DNA from: Rudanella paleaurantiibacter
Lineage (GTDB): Bacteria > Bacteroidota > Bacteroidia > Cytophagales > Spirosomataceae
Reading direction: 5' to 3'
DNA length: 64,000 nucleotides
NCBI RefSeq assembly: GCF_009184635.1
Contig: NZ_WELI01000001.1
Location: 744,001 to 808,000, forward strand
The translations under genes and the position numbers were made by a program. This document shows positions 35,039-42,995 of this stretch, in pieces (the first letter of the stretch is position 1; each line of letters starts with the position of its first letter). The notes below the pieces were generated by a model. It searched no databases. It saw only the letters and a program-made list of their open reading frames with translations, and had not been told where the DNA came from.

Positions 35039-35470
35039 TCAATAATCCCAGTGCCGGTGCCGACCCGATACGTCGAAGTGCACCATGCGCGGGAACGATT
35101 GGCGGTATAAGCCAACCCCGCCCCGGTAACGCGGGTGTTGGCGGTCGAGGTGGTCGAGCGCGTCGGACAGAATCCGCAAGTCGGCCGGGTCGAAACGGTC
35201 GTTGCCGTTGATGTCGAACACAAACAGGTCGATGGCCTGCCCCTGCTGATGCACACTTTTACGCGCCGATAAAGGCATGAGCCGGTTGAGCCACGGGGGC
35301 CGGTAGCCCGATAGTAATACGTAGTGAGTCTGATACCCCCGCTCGGTGAGGTAGCGGTCGAGCAGGCGTTTCTTTTGCCAGACTCGCGGACTTAGTCCAC
35401 TGTAGCTGATAGCAGCATACCCGCCCACGAGTAAAAGCACTAGGCCGAAAATAATCACGACGATTCGCAT
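35039..35470 (-). CDS. M15/VanY-like DD-peptidase family protein with N-terminal membrane anchor
   Basis: 143 residues from ATG 35470 (a GTG at 35533 extends the frame but is less likely). One N-terminal TM (VVIIFGLVLLLVGGYAAI), then a small domain with LLSGYRPPWLNRL, the zinc-type SVHQQGQAIDLFVFD and the C-terminal FPRMVHFDVSGRHRHW. The His/Asp/His order fits the M15 DD-peptidase/hedgehog fold, which trims peptidoglycan stem peptides. Convergent with hsdR, six bases between the stops. It lies about 280 bases downstream of the putative sigma-54 promoter, on the same strand, and may be its main target. Confidence 0.7.
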   Translation of the reverse strand: MRIVVIIFGLVLLLVGGYAAISYSGLSPRVWQKKRLLDRYLTERGYQTHYVLLSGYRPPWLNRLMPLSARKSVHQQGQAIDLFVFDINGNDRFDPADLRILSDALDHLDRQHPRYRGGVGLYRQSFPRMVHFDVSGRHRHWDY

Positions 35471-35612
35471 GGAGAACAAAGGCTTGGATAGGCGAAAATA
35501 GGTCTTCAGGGTGGTTTGTAGAAAATGACCCACAACAAACCCGAAACCCTAACCGGTGTAACGCATCAAACACGGCCCCGGTAGGCCAGTCGTTCCGCGC
35601 ACTCGCCAACAG

Positions 35613-35741
35613 TCAGGTATTGGTGTGGATATAGCGGGCCGCAAAGCGGGCGCTGCGGATGACGACCGACCCACGGGGCCGTGTATATGGGTTACGGAAT
35701 TCGGTGTGGTATAGCCAGAAAGCCTGACGCATTTCCTGCAT
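35613..35741 (-). CDS. Possible 42-residue protein downstream of the sigma-54 promoter
   Basis: MQEMRQAFWLYHTEFRNPYT begins the reading; it ends in a TGA at 35615-35613. The composition (Arg/Tyr/Phe-rich, basic) looks protein-like, but 42 residues is too short to be sure, and the predicted sigma-54 start (near 35746) leaves only five leader bases. I recognise no family. If it is not translated, the region would be leader RNA of the M15-type gene. The 417 bases 35471-35887 contain only this ORF and the promoter. Confidence 0.35.
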   Translation of the reverse strand: MQEMRQAFWLYHTEFRNPYTRPRGSVVIRSARFAARYIHTNT

Positions 35742-35756
35742 GTACACCAGTAGATT

Positions 35757-35773
35757 AGCCAGTTTCGTGCCAA
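35757..35773 (-). promoter_or_regulatory. Near-consensus sigma-54 (-24/-12) promoter, divergent from the activator gene
   Basis: Minus-strand TTGGCACGAAACTGGCT matches the sigma-54 consensus TGGCACG-N4-TTGC(A/T) with one mismatch (TGGC for TTGC). The GG at 35771-35770 and GC at 35759-35758 are exactly 12 apart, as required. Expected start near 35746. The promoter faces away from the sigma-54 activator gene at 35888, the common arrangement of a regulator next to its target. Confidence 0.55.
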
Positions 35774-35887
35774 CGGCAAAAAGGCCGTTTTAGGGGATTT
35801 TATTCGTTCAATTTTATCTATAATTGAAAAGTAATATCAATAATTGACGCAAAAAGGGATAGTTTTAGGCTTCAAGATGAATAAGCT

Positions 35888-37327
35888 ATGAAGATTCTGG
35901 TGTCGTGGTATGCGTATAGTAATGACTTTGCCGGTAACGAGGTCCGTACCGATGGGCCAACCTACCAGTTTCACCAGTACTTTTTTGAACACGACCGTCA
36001 CCTGATTCTATCGTCGGCCGCCCCTGACGAAGACCCCCGGCTCGACCGGCTCATCAATCGGTTGTTGCTCGATTTTCCAGGCCGTCAGATTGAGGGGAGG
36101 GGCATGCGCGTTGCCGACCCCATCGACATGCCCGACATCAAAACGAAGGTCGAAGCCCTGTTGCTGGGTTTGTCGGACGCCGATCAGATTGACCTCTTTA
36201 TTTCGCCCGGTACGCCAGCCATGCAGGTGGCCTGGTACCTGTGCCACACAAGCCTGTCGCTCCCGACGCGCTTGCTGCAAACCCGTGCTCCGCAGTTCAC
36301 AAAAACCAAACGGCCCGAGCTGATGGTGGTAAACACCGAGCGGTCGGCGGTGCCCGTTTCGATTGTGATTCGGGAGGGATTGCAAACTAAAGAGGCCAAA
36401 GCGAGTGCCACCGAATACCTCATAACACCCGCGCTCCAGCCCGTGTACGACCGGGCGGCCAAGCTGGCCCAAACCGACCGGGTCACCGGGCTGATTCACG
36501 GTGCGAGTGGGAGTGGCAAAGAACATTTGGCCCGGTACATTCATCAGCAGTCGCATCGGTCGGCGGGGCCTTTTGTGGCGGTCAACTGCTCGGCCCTGGG
36601 CGACACTCTGCTCGAATCGCGCCTGTTTGGGTACGAAAAAGGGGCTTTTACGGGAGCTGAAAAGAAGACGGAGGGGTTTTTCGATGCCGCCCGTGAAGGC
36701 ACATTGTTTCTGGACGAGATCGGCGACATTTCGCCCTATATGCAGCAAACCCTTCTGCGCGTGTTGCAGGAGGGCGAGTTTACGCCCGTGGGAGCCACCA
36801 AAGCCCGAAAAGCGGATGTTCGGATCATAGCCGCTACGCACCGCAATCTGCGCGAGGCCTGCGAAGCGGGGCAGTTTCGGTGGGATTTACTGTACCGGCT
36901 CTCTGTGGCCGAGTTGCATCTGCCTGCCCTAGCCGAGCGGGGCATGACCGACAAACGGGCGTTGGTCGAGTATTTTCTAAAAACGAAAGGAAAAGCGTTC
37001 AAGCGATCCAAGCCCCTCAAACTGGCACCCGTTGTCTGGAAACACCTGGACGCGTATCTGTTTCCGGGCAACGTGCGCGAACTCGAAAACCTGATTGAGT
37101 CACTGTATGTATTTGCGGGTGAAGTGGCCGAAGAGGCCGACCTGCCCGATTGGCTGCTAACCCCATCGACTCAGGGCAGTACGTTCGACTGGCAGGCCCA
37201 CGAGAAACAGCTCATTCAGCAGGCATTGGCCTACTTCGGAGGGAATAAGTCGCAGGCCTGCAAGGCGTTGGGGTACGGGTCTATTAATACCCTAACGGCC
37301 AAGATTGCGGGCTACGGGCTCATGTAA
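35888..37327 (+). CDS. RtcR-like sigma-54-dependent activator with CARF-type N-terminal domain
   Basis: 479 residues. The first 165 residues match the CARF-type sensor of RtcR: IDLFISPGTPAMQVAWYL corresponds to RtcR's 'ihiTTGThvaQicWfL' block, followed by LPTRLLQTRAP. The AAA+ domain has Walker A GASGSGKE (205-212), the sigma-54-contact loop GAFTGA (252-257), Walker B LFLDEIGD (273-280) and an arginine finger region (FRWDLLYRL). The C-terminus (NKSQACKALGYGSINTLTAK) is a FIS-like HTH for upstream DNA binding. In E. coli, RtcR turns on the RNA-repair operon rtcBA through sigma-54 when its CARF domain senses an RNA-derived ligand. No rtcB or rtcA lies near this copy, so its target must be something else, possibly the divergent promoter at 35757-35773. 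Confidence 0.82.
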   Translation: MKILVSWYAYSNDFAGNEVRTDGPTYQFHQYFFEHDRHLILSSAAPDEDPRLDRLINRLLLDFPGRQIEGRGMRVADPIDMPDIKTKVEALLLGLSDADQIDLFISPGTPAMQVAWYLCHTSLSLPTRLLQTRAPQFTKTKRPELMVVNTERSAVPVSIVIREGLQTKEAKASATEYLITPALQPVYDRAAKLAQTDRVTGLIHGASGSGKEHLARYIHQQSHRSAGPFVAVNCSALGDTLLESRLFGYEKGAFTGAEKKTEGFFDAAREGTLFLDEIGDISPYMQQTLLRVLQEGEFTPVGATKARKADVRIIAATHRNLREACEAGQFRWDLLYRLSVAELHLPALAERGMTDKRALVEYFLKTKGKAFKRSKPLKLAPVVWKHLDAYLFPGNVRELENLIESLYVFAGEVAEEADLPDWLLTPSTQGSTFDWQAHEKQLIQQALAYFGGNKSQACKALGYGSINTLTAKIAGYGLM

Positions 37328-37381
37328 ACGTGACGTAGTTCAGGGTTCATTGTTTCTGGTTACCGAAACCCTACGCTTCCA

Positions 37382-37621
37382 TTACCCCTGCCGGACGGCG
37401 ATACTTTCAAACAGGTCGCGGCCGGTCATGCTCAGAATTTCCTTGCCGTTGAAATAGGCGGTTACCAACCTTTTCCGGTAAAACCAGCTGTACGTAAACC
37501 GGAATTGCAGCCACACGAAAAGCAGCATGATGTAGTAGGTAGGACTTTTACGGACGGTAAACCGTGATTCGAGCCCGCTGATGATTCGGGAGAGGTGTAA
37601 GGTAAAGGTATAACTATACAT
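37382..37621 (-). CDS. Small protein of unknown function
   Basis: 79 residues with an aromatic-rich central stretch (MLLFVWLQFRFTYSWFYRKR) that could bind membrane or fold as a short beta-rich protein, and a C-terminus YFNGKEILSMTGRDLFESIA. No family recognised. It converges with the sigma-54 activator gene; its start is 222 bases from the divergent ECF sigma gene. Confidence 0.45.
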   Translation of the reverse strand: MYSYTFTLHLSRIISGLESRFTVRKSPTYYIMLLFVWLQFRFTYSWFYRKRLVTAYFNGKEILSMTGRDLFESIAVRQG

Positions 37622-37843
37622 TGGGTAAGTGTATTTCTAACTTGAGGCATACCTACGTCATATACACCACCACAGATTGCTGTATTTATATAGATTAATC
37701 CTGTTTTAACAATTCTGGTGTTTATGCCAGTAATATGATTGATAAGCCTATACGAGTGGATAGATAAAAAATCTTTAAGCTCTATGTGAGGTATCTTACT
37801 TAGAAATTGTCTTTATATTATACAAGATTTCCCGGCAATTTTT

Positions 37844-38509
37844 ATGCAGAAAGTGTACCCTTCCAATTCCGATTCGTCGGCAGATAAATTCCCCTTTTCG
37901 GTTGGTGGACCGGTGGGAGAGGGTAAGCTTACAGACGACGAATTACTCCTTAGGCAGCATTTCGAGAAAGATGCGGCCGGGGCGTTTGCGCTGCTTTTTC
38001 GGCGGTATTACAAGAATCTGGTCAACCACGCGCTCCGGTTCGTATATGGGCGTGAGGTAGCCGAAGATCTCGTGGCCGACGTGTTTACCCATTTCTGGCA
38101 GGAAGAACTGTACAAAACGGTACATACCTCGTTCCGGGCGTATCTGTACCAGACAGTGCGGTACCGGGCTTACAACTACATCCGGTGTGAGCTACACCCG
38201 GCCAATCCGCTCGAAGCAGCCGACGATCAGCCGACGCTCACGTACCTGCAACCGGATCAGATTATTCAGTACAGCGAACTGCAACACAAAATCGAAGTAG
38301 TGGTGCAGCAGTTGCCTCCTCAGTGTCAGCGGGCCTTTTTACTGAGCCGAATTGAGGGTAAAAAATACCACGAGATAGCGCAGGTGTTGCATATCAGCAG
38401 CAGCGCCGTCGAGAAACTCCTGATCCGGGCCCTCCAGAAACTCCGGCAGGAATTACAGGCCGGCCGGTTTCTTAGCTACTTGCTAATGTTTTTTACTTCA
38501 GCCATTTAA
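37844..38509 (+). CDS. ECF RNA polymerase sigma factor of the PUL
   Basis: 221 residues. Region 2: FALLFRRYYKNLVNHALRFV and VAEDLVADVFTHFWQEE; region 4: LPPQCQRAFLLSRIEGKKYH followed by the HTH IAQVLHISSSAVEKLLIRAL. This is the Bacteroidota FecI-like class, which works with a FecR anti-sigma factor. Thirty-four bases downstream lies FecR, then SusC and SusD, so this is the dedicated regulator of the glycan locus. The N-terminal 25 residues are extra and unstructured. Probably released when the glycan is sensed at SusC. Confidence 0.93.
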   Translation: MQKVYPSNSDSSADKFPFSVGGPVGEGKLTDDELLLRQHFEKDAAGAFALLFRRYYKNLVNHALRFVYGREVAEDLVADVFTHFWQEELYKTVHTSFRAYLYQTVRYRAYNYIRCELHPANPLEAADDQPTLTYLQPDQIIQYSELQHKIEVVVQQLPPQCQRAFLLSRIEGKKYHEIAQVLHISSSAVEKLLIRALQKLRQELQAGRFLSYLLMFFTSAI

Positions 38510-38543
38510 AAATAGGTCGACTGCTTAGGTCGGCCAACAACCC

Positions 38544-39548
38544 ATGAATCAGGAGCAAATCAAAAAAATGGTGTTCGATCATTTCGACGGAAAAGCCACG
38601 CTCATTCAGCGTAATTTCCTCGAAACCTGGCTGACCGACCATACCCATCAGGAGCTTTACTACCGCTACCTGGACGAGTGGGAAAGCGAACGCCCTCAGC
38701 TCGCTCTCGATACCGACGATGCCTTTGGTAGGCTACAGCATCGGGTTCAGGTTGCGCCCGCGCTCCCCGTTGTTGGCGAGAAAACCAAACGGATACCGGT
38801 ACAACCCTGGCTTATTCGATACGGTTGGGCTGCTGCGGCCACCCTGTTACTGGTGACAGGGCTGGGGGGCTACCTGCTCCGCGATCAGGTTCGCTATCAG
38901 ACCTACCAGACAGCCTACGGCGAAACGGGTTCGTACCAATTGCCCGACGGCACACGTGTAACCCTCAACGCTAACTCGACCTTACGGGTGCCCCGCTTTG
39001 GGTTTGGGGATGAAACCCGCGAAGTATTCTTAAAAGGTGAGGGTGAGTTTACTGTAACGCACTTGCCTACTCATCAGCGGTTTGTCGTGCGGACTGCCGA
39101 TGATTTTCAGGTTGAAGTTCTGGGTACTGAATTTGTGCTGTATGCCCGTGAGCGGGGCAAGCGCGTGTATCTGCGGCACGGAAAAGTGAAGCTTGGTTTA
39201 CCGCAGGGCCGTCAGCTAACCATGAAGCCGGGCAACGTCGTTACGGTGTCGAATTCGGGTCAGTACCGGCTTCAGCAGGCAGCCCCCGCCCAGCCTTACG
39301 TGGCCTGGAAAGATCACTGGTTTTATTTCGACGACACCTCGCTGCTCGAAATTACGGCTCAGATTCGGGAGCGGTTTGGGGTTAAAGTCGTGGTGGCCGA
39401 TACGGCATTGGCTCACCGGCGGATTGCCGGCAACTTCAAGGCTGAAAACGCCGACGATCTGCTGCAAACGCTGGCCGGTTTGCTGAATCTGAGCATTGTA
39501 AAAGGCCCCAAACATATTCAGTTAGAACATCCCAAAGAGGTCAATTAA
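38544..39548 (+). CDS. FecR-family anti-sigma factor
   Basis: 334 residues. Cytosolic sigma-binding N-terminus (1-90), TM at about 92-111 (YGWAAAATLLLVTGLGGYLL), then the periplasmic FecR domain (AYGETGSYQLPDGTRVTLNA, EVFLKGEGEFTVTHLP, VEVLGTEFVLYA) and the C-terminal DUF4974-type domain (WFYFDDTSLLEITAQIRERF, IAGNFKAENADDLLQTLAGL). It receives the signal from the SusC N-terminal domain and controls the sigma factor encoded just upstream. The susC start is 19 bases beyond its stop. Confidence 0.94.
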   Translation: MNQEQIKKMVFDHFDGKATLIQRNFLETWLTDHTHQELYYRYLDEWESERPQLALDTDDAFGRLQHRVQVAPALPVVGEKTKRIPVQPWLIRYGWAAAATLLLVTGLGGYLLRDQVRYQTYQTAYGETGSYQLPDGTRVTLNANSTLRVPRFGFGDETREVFLKGEGEFTVTHLPTHQRFVVRTADDFQVEVLGTEFVLYARERGKRVYLRHGKVKLGLPQGRQLTMKPGNVVTVSNSGQYRLQQAAPAQPYVAWKDHWFYFDDTSLLEITAQIRERFGVKVVVADTALAHRRIAGNFKAENADDLLQTLAGLLNLSIVKGPKHIQLEHPKEVN

Positions 39549-39567
39549 TCTAAACCCGTTAACTCGT

Positions 39568-42500
39568 ATGACTCGTATTTTTACCCTCATGGTGCTCTGG
39601 GTAGGCGTCGGGAACGTAGCTTCCGTAGCTGGGCAGTCGGTACTGCTGGCCCGGGCGACCGTTCAGCCCGACCTGGCGTTGCAGGCCACCCGAAACCAGC
39701 CCCTTAAGCTGAAAGATGCGCTTAAAAGCCTGAGCCAGCAGTTTGGCGTGAGTATTTTGTTTGAAGAAACCACCGTGCGCGACCTGTCGGTTTCAGCCGA
39801 CCTCCGGCGGGGAGCGGGTGGGGTAGAGCGGCAGCTGATGCAACTCATCAAGCCGTTCGATCTGGTGATTAAGAAAGTAAACGATCAGGTGTATTACATC
39901 CTGCCGCAAACCCCCAGCGCCACCTCACGCCGGTTGGGCGGGTTGCTGGCGCCCCGGAAAGGCGAGCCCATTGTAGCCAGTCAGACCCAGTCGCTGTCGA
40001 TGATGCAGACGCTTGCGTTCTCAACCGAAAGTGCGGTGGCCCCGGCCGATATCACCGTGACCGGAACCGTGTCGAGCGAGTCGGGGGAGCGGCTGCCGGG
40101 TGTCAATGTACTCATTAAAGGGACGCAGCGCGGCACCACAACCGACCAGAACGGGGCGTTTAAAATCGACGTGCAAAACGCGAACAGTACGCTCATTTTC
40201 AGCTTTATCGGCTATGTAAAGCAGGAGGTTGTGGTAGGCAACCAGGCGGTACTGAACATCGCGCTCAAGCCCGACGATATGTCTCTCAATGAAGTGGTGG
40301 TGGTCGGTTACGGCGAAATTAAGAAAGCCGACCTTACCGGTGCTGTGGTCTCGATGCAGCCCAAAGATATTGTGCGCGGCAACCCGGTGATGGCGGCCAA
40401 AGCCATTCAGGGGCAGGTAGCCGGGGCAACCGTTACCAAGTCGAGCAATAAGCCGGGGGCGGGGTACAATATTACCATTCGGGGTGAGAACACGATTAAT
40501 AACTCGACCGAGCCGCTCGTGGTGATCGACGGCCTTATGGGGGGGAACCTCAACAACCTCAACCCCAACGATATTCAGTCGATGGACATCCTGAAAGATG
40601 CGTCGTCGACGGCTATTTACGGGGCACGCGGTGCCAACGGGGTGATTATCGTGACGACGAAAAAAGGTCTTTCGGGCAAACCCCGCATCAGCTACGACAG
40701 CTACGTGGGTCTGAAAGTACCGGCTCACCTGCCTAAGCTCATGACGAGCGAGCAGTTTTACAAAGCGGTGTACACCGACCGGGTGCTCGAAGGCTCGACC
40801 GGGGCTACGTTTACGGCTGCCGAAAAAGCGAATATCGACGCGGGTAAAACCGCTGATTGGGTCGACCTGATTACCGACCCCGGCCTGCAAATGAGCCAAA
40901 ATCTGAGCGTGTCGGGTGGTACCGACAAAACCACTTACCGGTTTTCGGGTGGCTACCTCAACGAGAACGGCAACGTGCTGCATACGGGCTTCAAACGCTA
41001 CAACCTCAACGCGGGCCTCGACAGCAAAATTGGGCGGCTGTTTAAGCTGGGCTTTACCTCGTATGCCAGCTACAGCGATCAGAACGTAGGTTCGGGTGAG
41101 TCGTTGCGGAATGCGTACCGCGCCCGCCCAACCGGCACGGTGTATTTCAGCGATCTGGCTAACCCGTCGGAAAACAGCGATTTCGACATCGACGGTTATG
41201 CCTACTGGATGGGTATCAACGACAAGCAGGTGCCTAACCCGCTGGCCGATATTGACCCCAAAACCTCGAAGCTGCAAACCACCAACCTCACCATCATGAC
41301 CAACGGTTATGTGGAGTTTACGCCCGTAAAAGGGCTGAGCATCCGGTCGTCGCTGTCGGGTTCGTACACGGCCGAGCGGTTTGGTGATTTCCGGGGACAG
41401 TGGTCAAAGTCGCAGATTGGTGCCAAGCCACGGGCGCAGTACGACAACCGAATCATGGGCAATTACACCCTCGACAACATTATCACCTACAATCTGGATC
41501 TGGGCAAGCACCGCCTGGGCGTAACAGCCCTGCAAAGTGCCTTTTACCAGCGCAATGAGGCTTACCAGATTGCCGTGCGCGACCTGCCGTACAACTCCGA
41601 TTGGTACGCCCTGAACACCGGCACCCTGACGGGCATGAACAGCTCGTTGGTCGAACGCTCGCTGCTATCGTTTATGGGCCGTCTCAACTACTCGTACAAC
41701 GACCGGTACCTGCTGACGCTGACGGGCCGCTCAGACGGGGCGTCGCAACTGGCTGAGGGAAATAAATGGGCGTTCTTCCCCTCGGTGGCGCTCGCCTGGC
41801 GTCTGGGCGATGAGCCGTTTATCAGTAACCTGAACGTGTTTTCGAACCTGAAACTGCGGGCGAGCTACGGCGAAGTGGGTAACTCAACCGTGAACCCCTA
41901 CAGCACGCAGGCGGGTCTGATTAATACAGGCTACGATTTCGACGGGACGCCCGCCTTTGGGTTTGCCCCCGCCAACCTCGCTAACAAAGACCTGCGGTGG
42001 GAGCGGAGCAGCGAGCGTAACCTCGGTATCGACTTCGGGTTCTTTAAAAACCGGATTGCGGCTTCGCTCGAAATCTACAACCGGAAAACCGTTGACCTGA
42101 TTCTGAACCAGAAGATCCCGACCGTTACGGGATTCTCGCAGGTGATTGCCAACGTAGGGCAGATCGAAAATAAAGGCATTGAGCTGACACTCAACACCGT
42201 GAACATTGCCAGTCGCAATTTTGGCTGGAACAGCACCTTCGCCTTCACCCGTAACCGCAACAAACTGCTCGAACTGTACGGCAACGGCCAACTGGCCGAC
42301 AAGGGCAACCGCCTGTTTGTGGGCTACCCGATCCGGGCCAACTTCGATTACAAGTTCGACGGAATCTGGCAAACAGCCGACAAAGACCTGGCTGCCAAGT
42401 ACAAGCAGGTGCCCGGTTCAGTGCGCGTAGTGGATCAGAACAACGATGGCATTATTTCCTCAACCGAAGGCATCGACGACCGCGTGGTACTGGGTACGCA

Positions 42501-42969
42501 ATTGCCCAACTGGATTCTGGGTATCACCAACCGGTTTACGTACAAGCAGTTCGATTTCTCGTTTTTCACGTACTACCGCAACGGGGTGCAGTACAACAAC
42601 AGCACGTTGTCGGGTACGTTCGGCGAAATTTCGGGAACCCGCTACAACAAGCTGGCGTCGCTCGACTACTGGCGGAGCGACAACCCCTCAAATTCGTACT
42701 TTGGGGTTGTAGCGGCCAACCCGTACCGGAGCGCCATCAACTATCAGGATGCCAGCTTCCTGCGTATTTCGGACATCACGCTCGGCTACGCCCTGCCCAA
42801 GCCGCTTATGGAAAAGTGGAAACTGTCGAACGCCCGGGTATATACGCAGGTCATGAACCCCTTCGTGTTTACCAAGTTTGTTGGCTTCGATCCAGAGTTT
42901 AACTCGGCTATTTTCCAGGACGATGTGCCCTCGGCCATCTACAACCTCGGTGTAAATATCAGTTTCTAA
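39568..42969 (+). CDS. SusC-type TonB-dependent transporter with signalling domain
   Basis: 1133 residues. Signal peptide (ends about residue 22); STN-type signalling domain about 43-113 (LKLKDALKSLSQQFGVSILF); carboxypeptidase-regulatory-like domain about 161-245 (SSESGERLPGVNVLIKGTQR, GAFKIDVQNANSTLIFSFIG); plug with NEVVVVGYGEIKKADLTGA and DASSTAIYGARGANGVIIVT; then the 22-strand barrel. It takes up oligosaccharides across the outer membrane with SusD. The STN domain fits with the adjacent FecR and sigma factor as a transenvelope signal relay. Complete, one frame, no damage. Confidence 0.95.
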   Translation: MTRIFTLMVLWVGVGNVASVAGQSVLLARATVQPDLALQATRNQPLKLKDALKSLSQQFGVSILFEETTVRDLSVSADLRRGAGGVERQLMQLIKPFDLVIKKVNDQVYYILPQTPSATSRRLGGLLAPRKGEPIVASQTQSLSMMQTLAFSTESAVAPADITVTGTVSSESGERLPGVNVLIKGTQRGTTTDQNGAFKIDVQNANSTLIFSFIGYVKQEVVVGNQAVLNIALKPDDMSLNEVVVVGYGEIKKADLTGAVVSMQPKDIVRGNPVMAAKAIQGQVAGATVTKSSNKPGAGYNITIRGENTINNSTEPLVVIDGLMGGNLNNLNPNDIQSMDILKDASSTAIYGARGANGVIIVTTKKGLSGKPRISYDSYVGLKVPAHLPKLMTSEQFYKAVYTDRVLEGSTGATFTAAEKANIDAGKTADWVDLITDPGLQMSQNLSVSGGTDKTTYRFSGGYLNENGNVLHTGFKRYNLNAGLDSKIGRLFKLGFTSYASYSDQNVGSGESLRNAYRARPTGTVYFSDLANPSENSDFDIDGYAYWMGINDKQVPNPLADIDPKTSKLQTTNLTIMTNGYVEFTPVKGLSIRSSLSGSYTAERFGDFRGQWSKSQIGAKPRAQYDNRIMGNYTLDNIITYNLDLGKHRLGVTALQSAFYQRNEAYQIAVRDLPYNSDWYALNTGTLTGMNSSLVERSLLSFMGRLNYSYNDRYLLTLTGRSDGASQLAEGNKWAFFPSVALAWRLGDEPFISNLNVFSNLKLRASYGEVGNSTVNPYSTQAGLINTGYDFDGTPAFGFAPANLANKDLRWERSSERNLGIDFGFFKNRIAASLEIYNRKTVDLILNQKIPTVTGFSQVIANVGQIENKGIELTLNTVNIASRNFGWNSTFAFTRNRNKLLELYGNGQLADKGNRLFVGYPIRANFDYKFDGIWQTADKDLAAKYKQVPGSVRVVDQNNDGIISSTEGIDDRVVLGTQLPNWILGITNRFTYKQFDFSFFTYYRNGVQYNNSTLSGTFGEISGTRYNKLASLDYWRSDNPSNSYFGVVAANPYRSAINYQDASFLRISDITLGYALPKPLMEKWKLSNARVYTQVMNPFVFTKFVGFDPEFNSAIFQDDVPSAIYNLGVNISF

Positions 42970-42995
42970 CCCACCTTTTTTAAACAGAAACGCGA

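Noticed and set aside
27627-35040. Island attachment sites flanking the hsd locus
   Set aside because: I looked for a second copy of the tRNA 3' end (GCTTCGGGAG region) after hsdR and found none; no integrase gene is present.
35888-37327. Type III CRISPR-linked CARF protein
   Set aside because: There is no CRISPR array or cas gene in the window, and the AAA+ part is a sigma-54 activator as in RtcR.
40021-41277. A 418-codon minus-strand frame inside susC
   Set aside because: Antisense shadow; it has no start context, promoter or domain.
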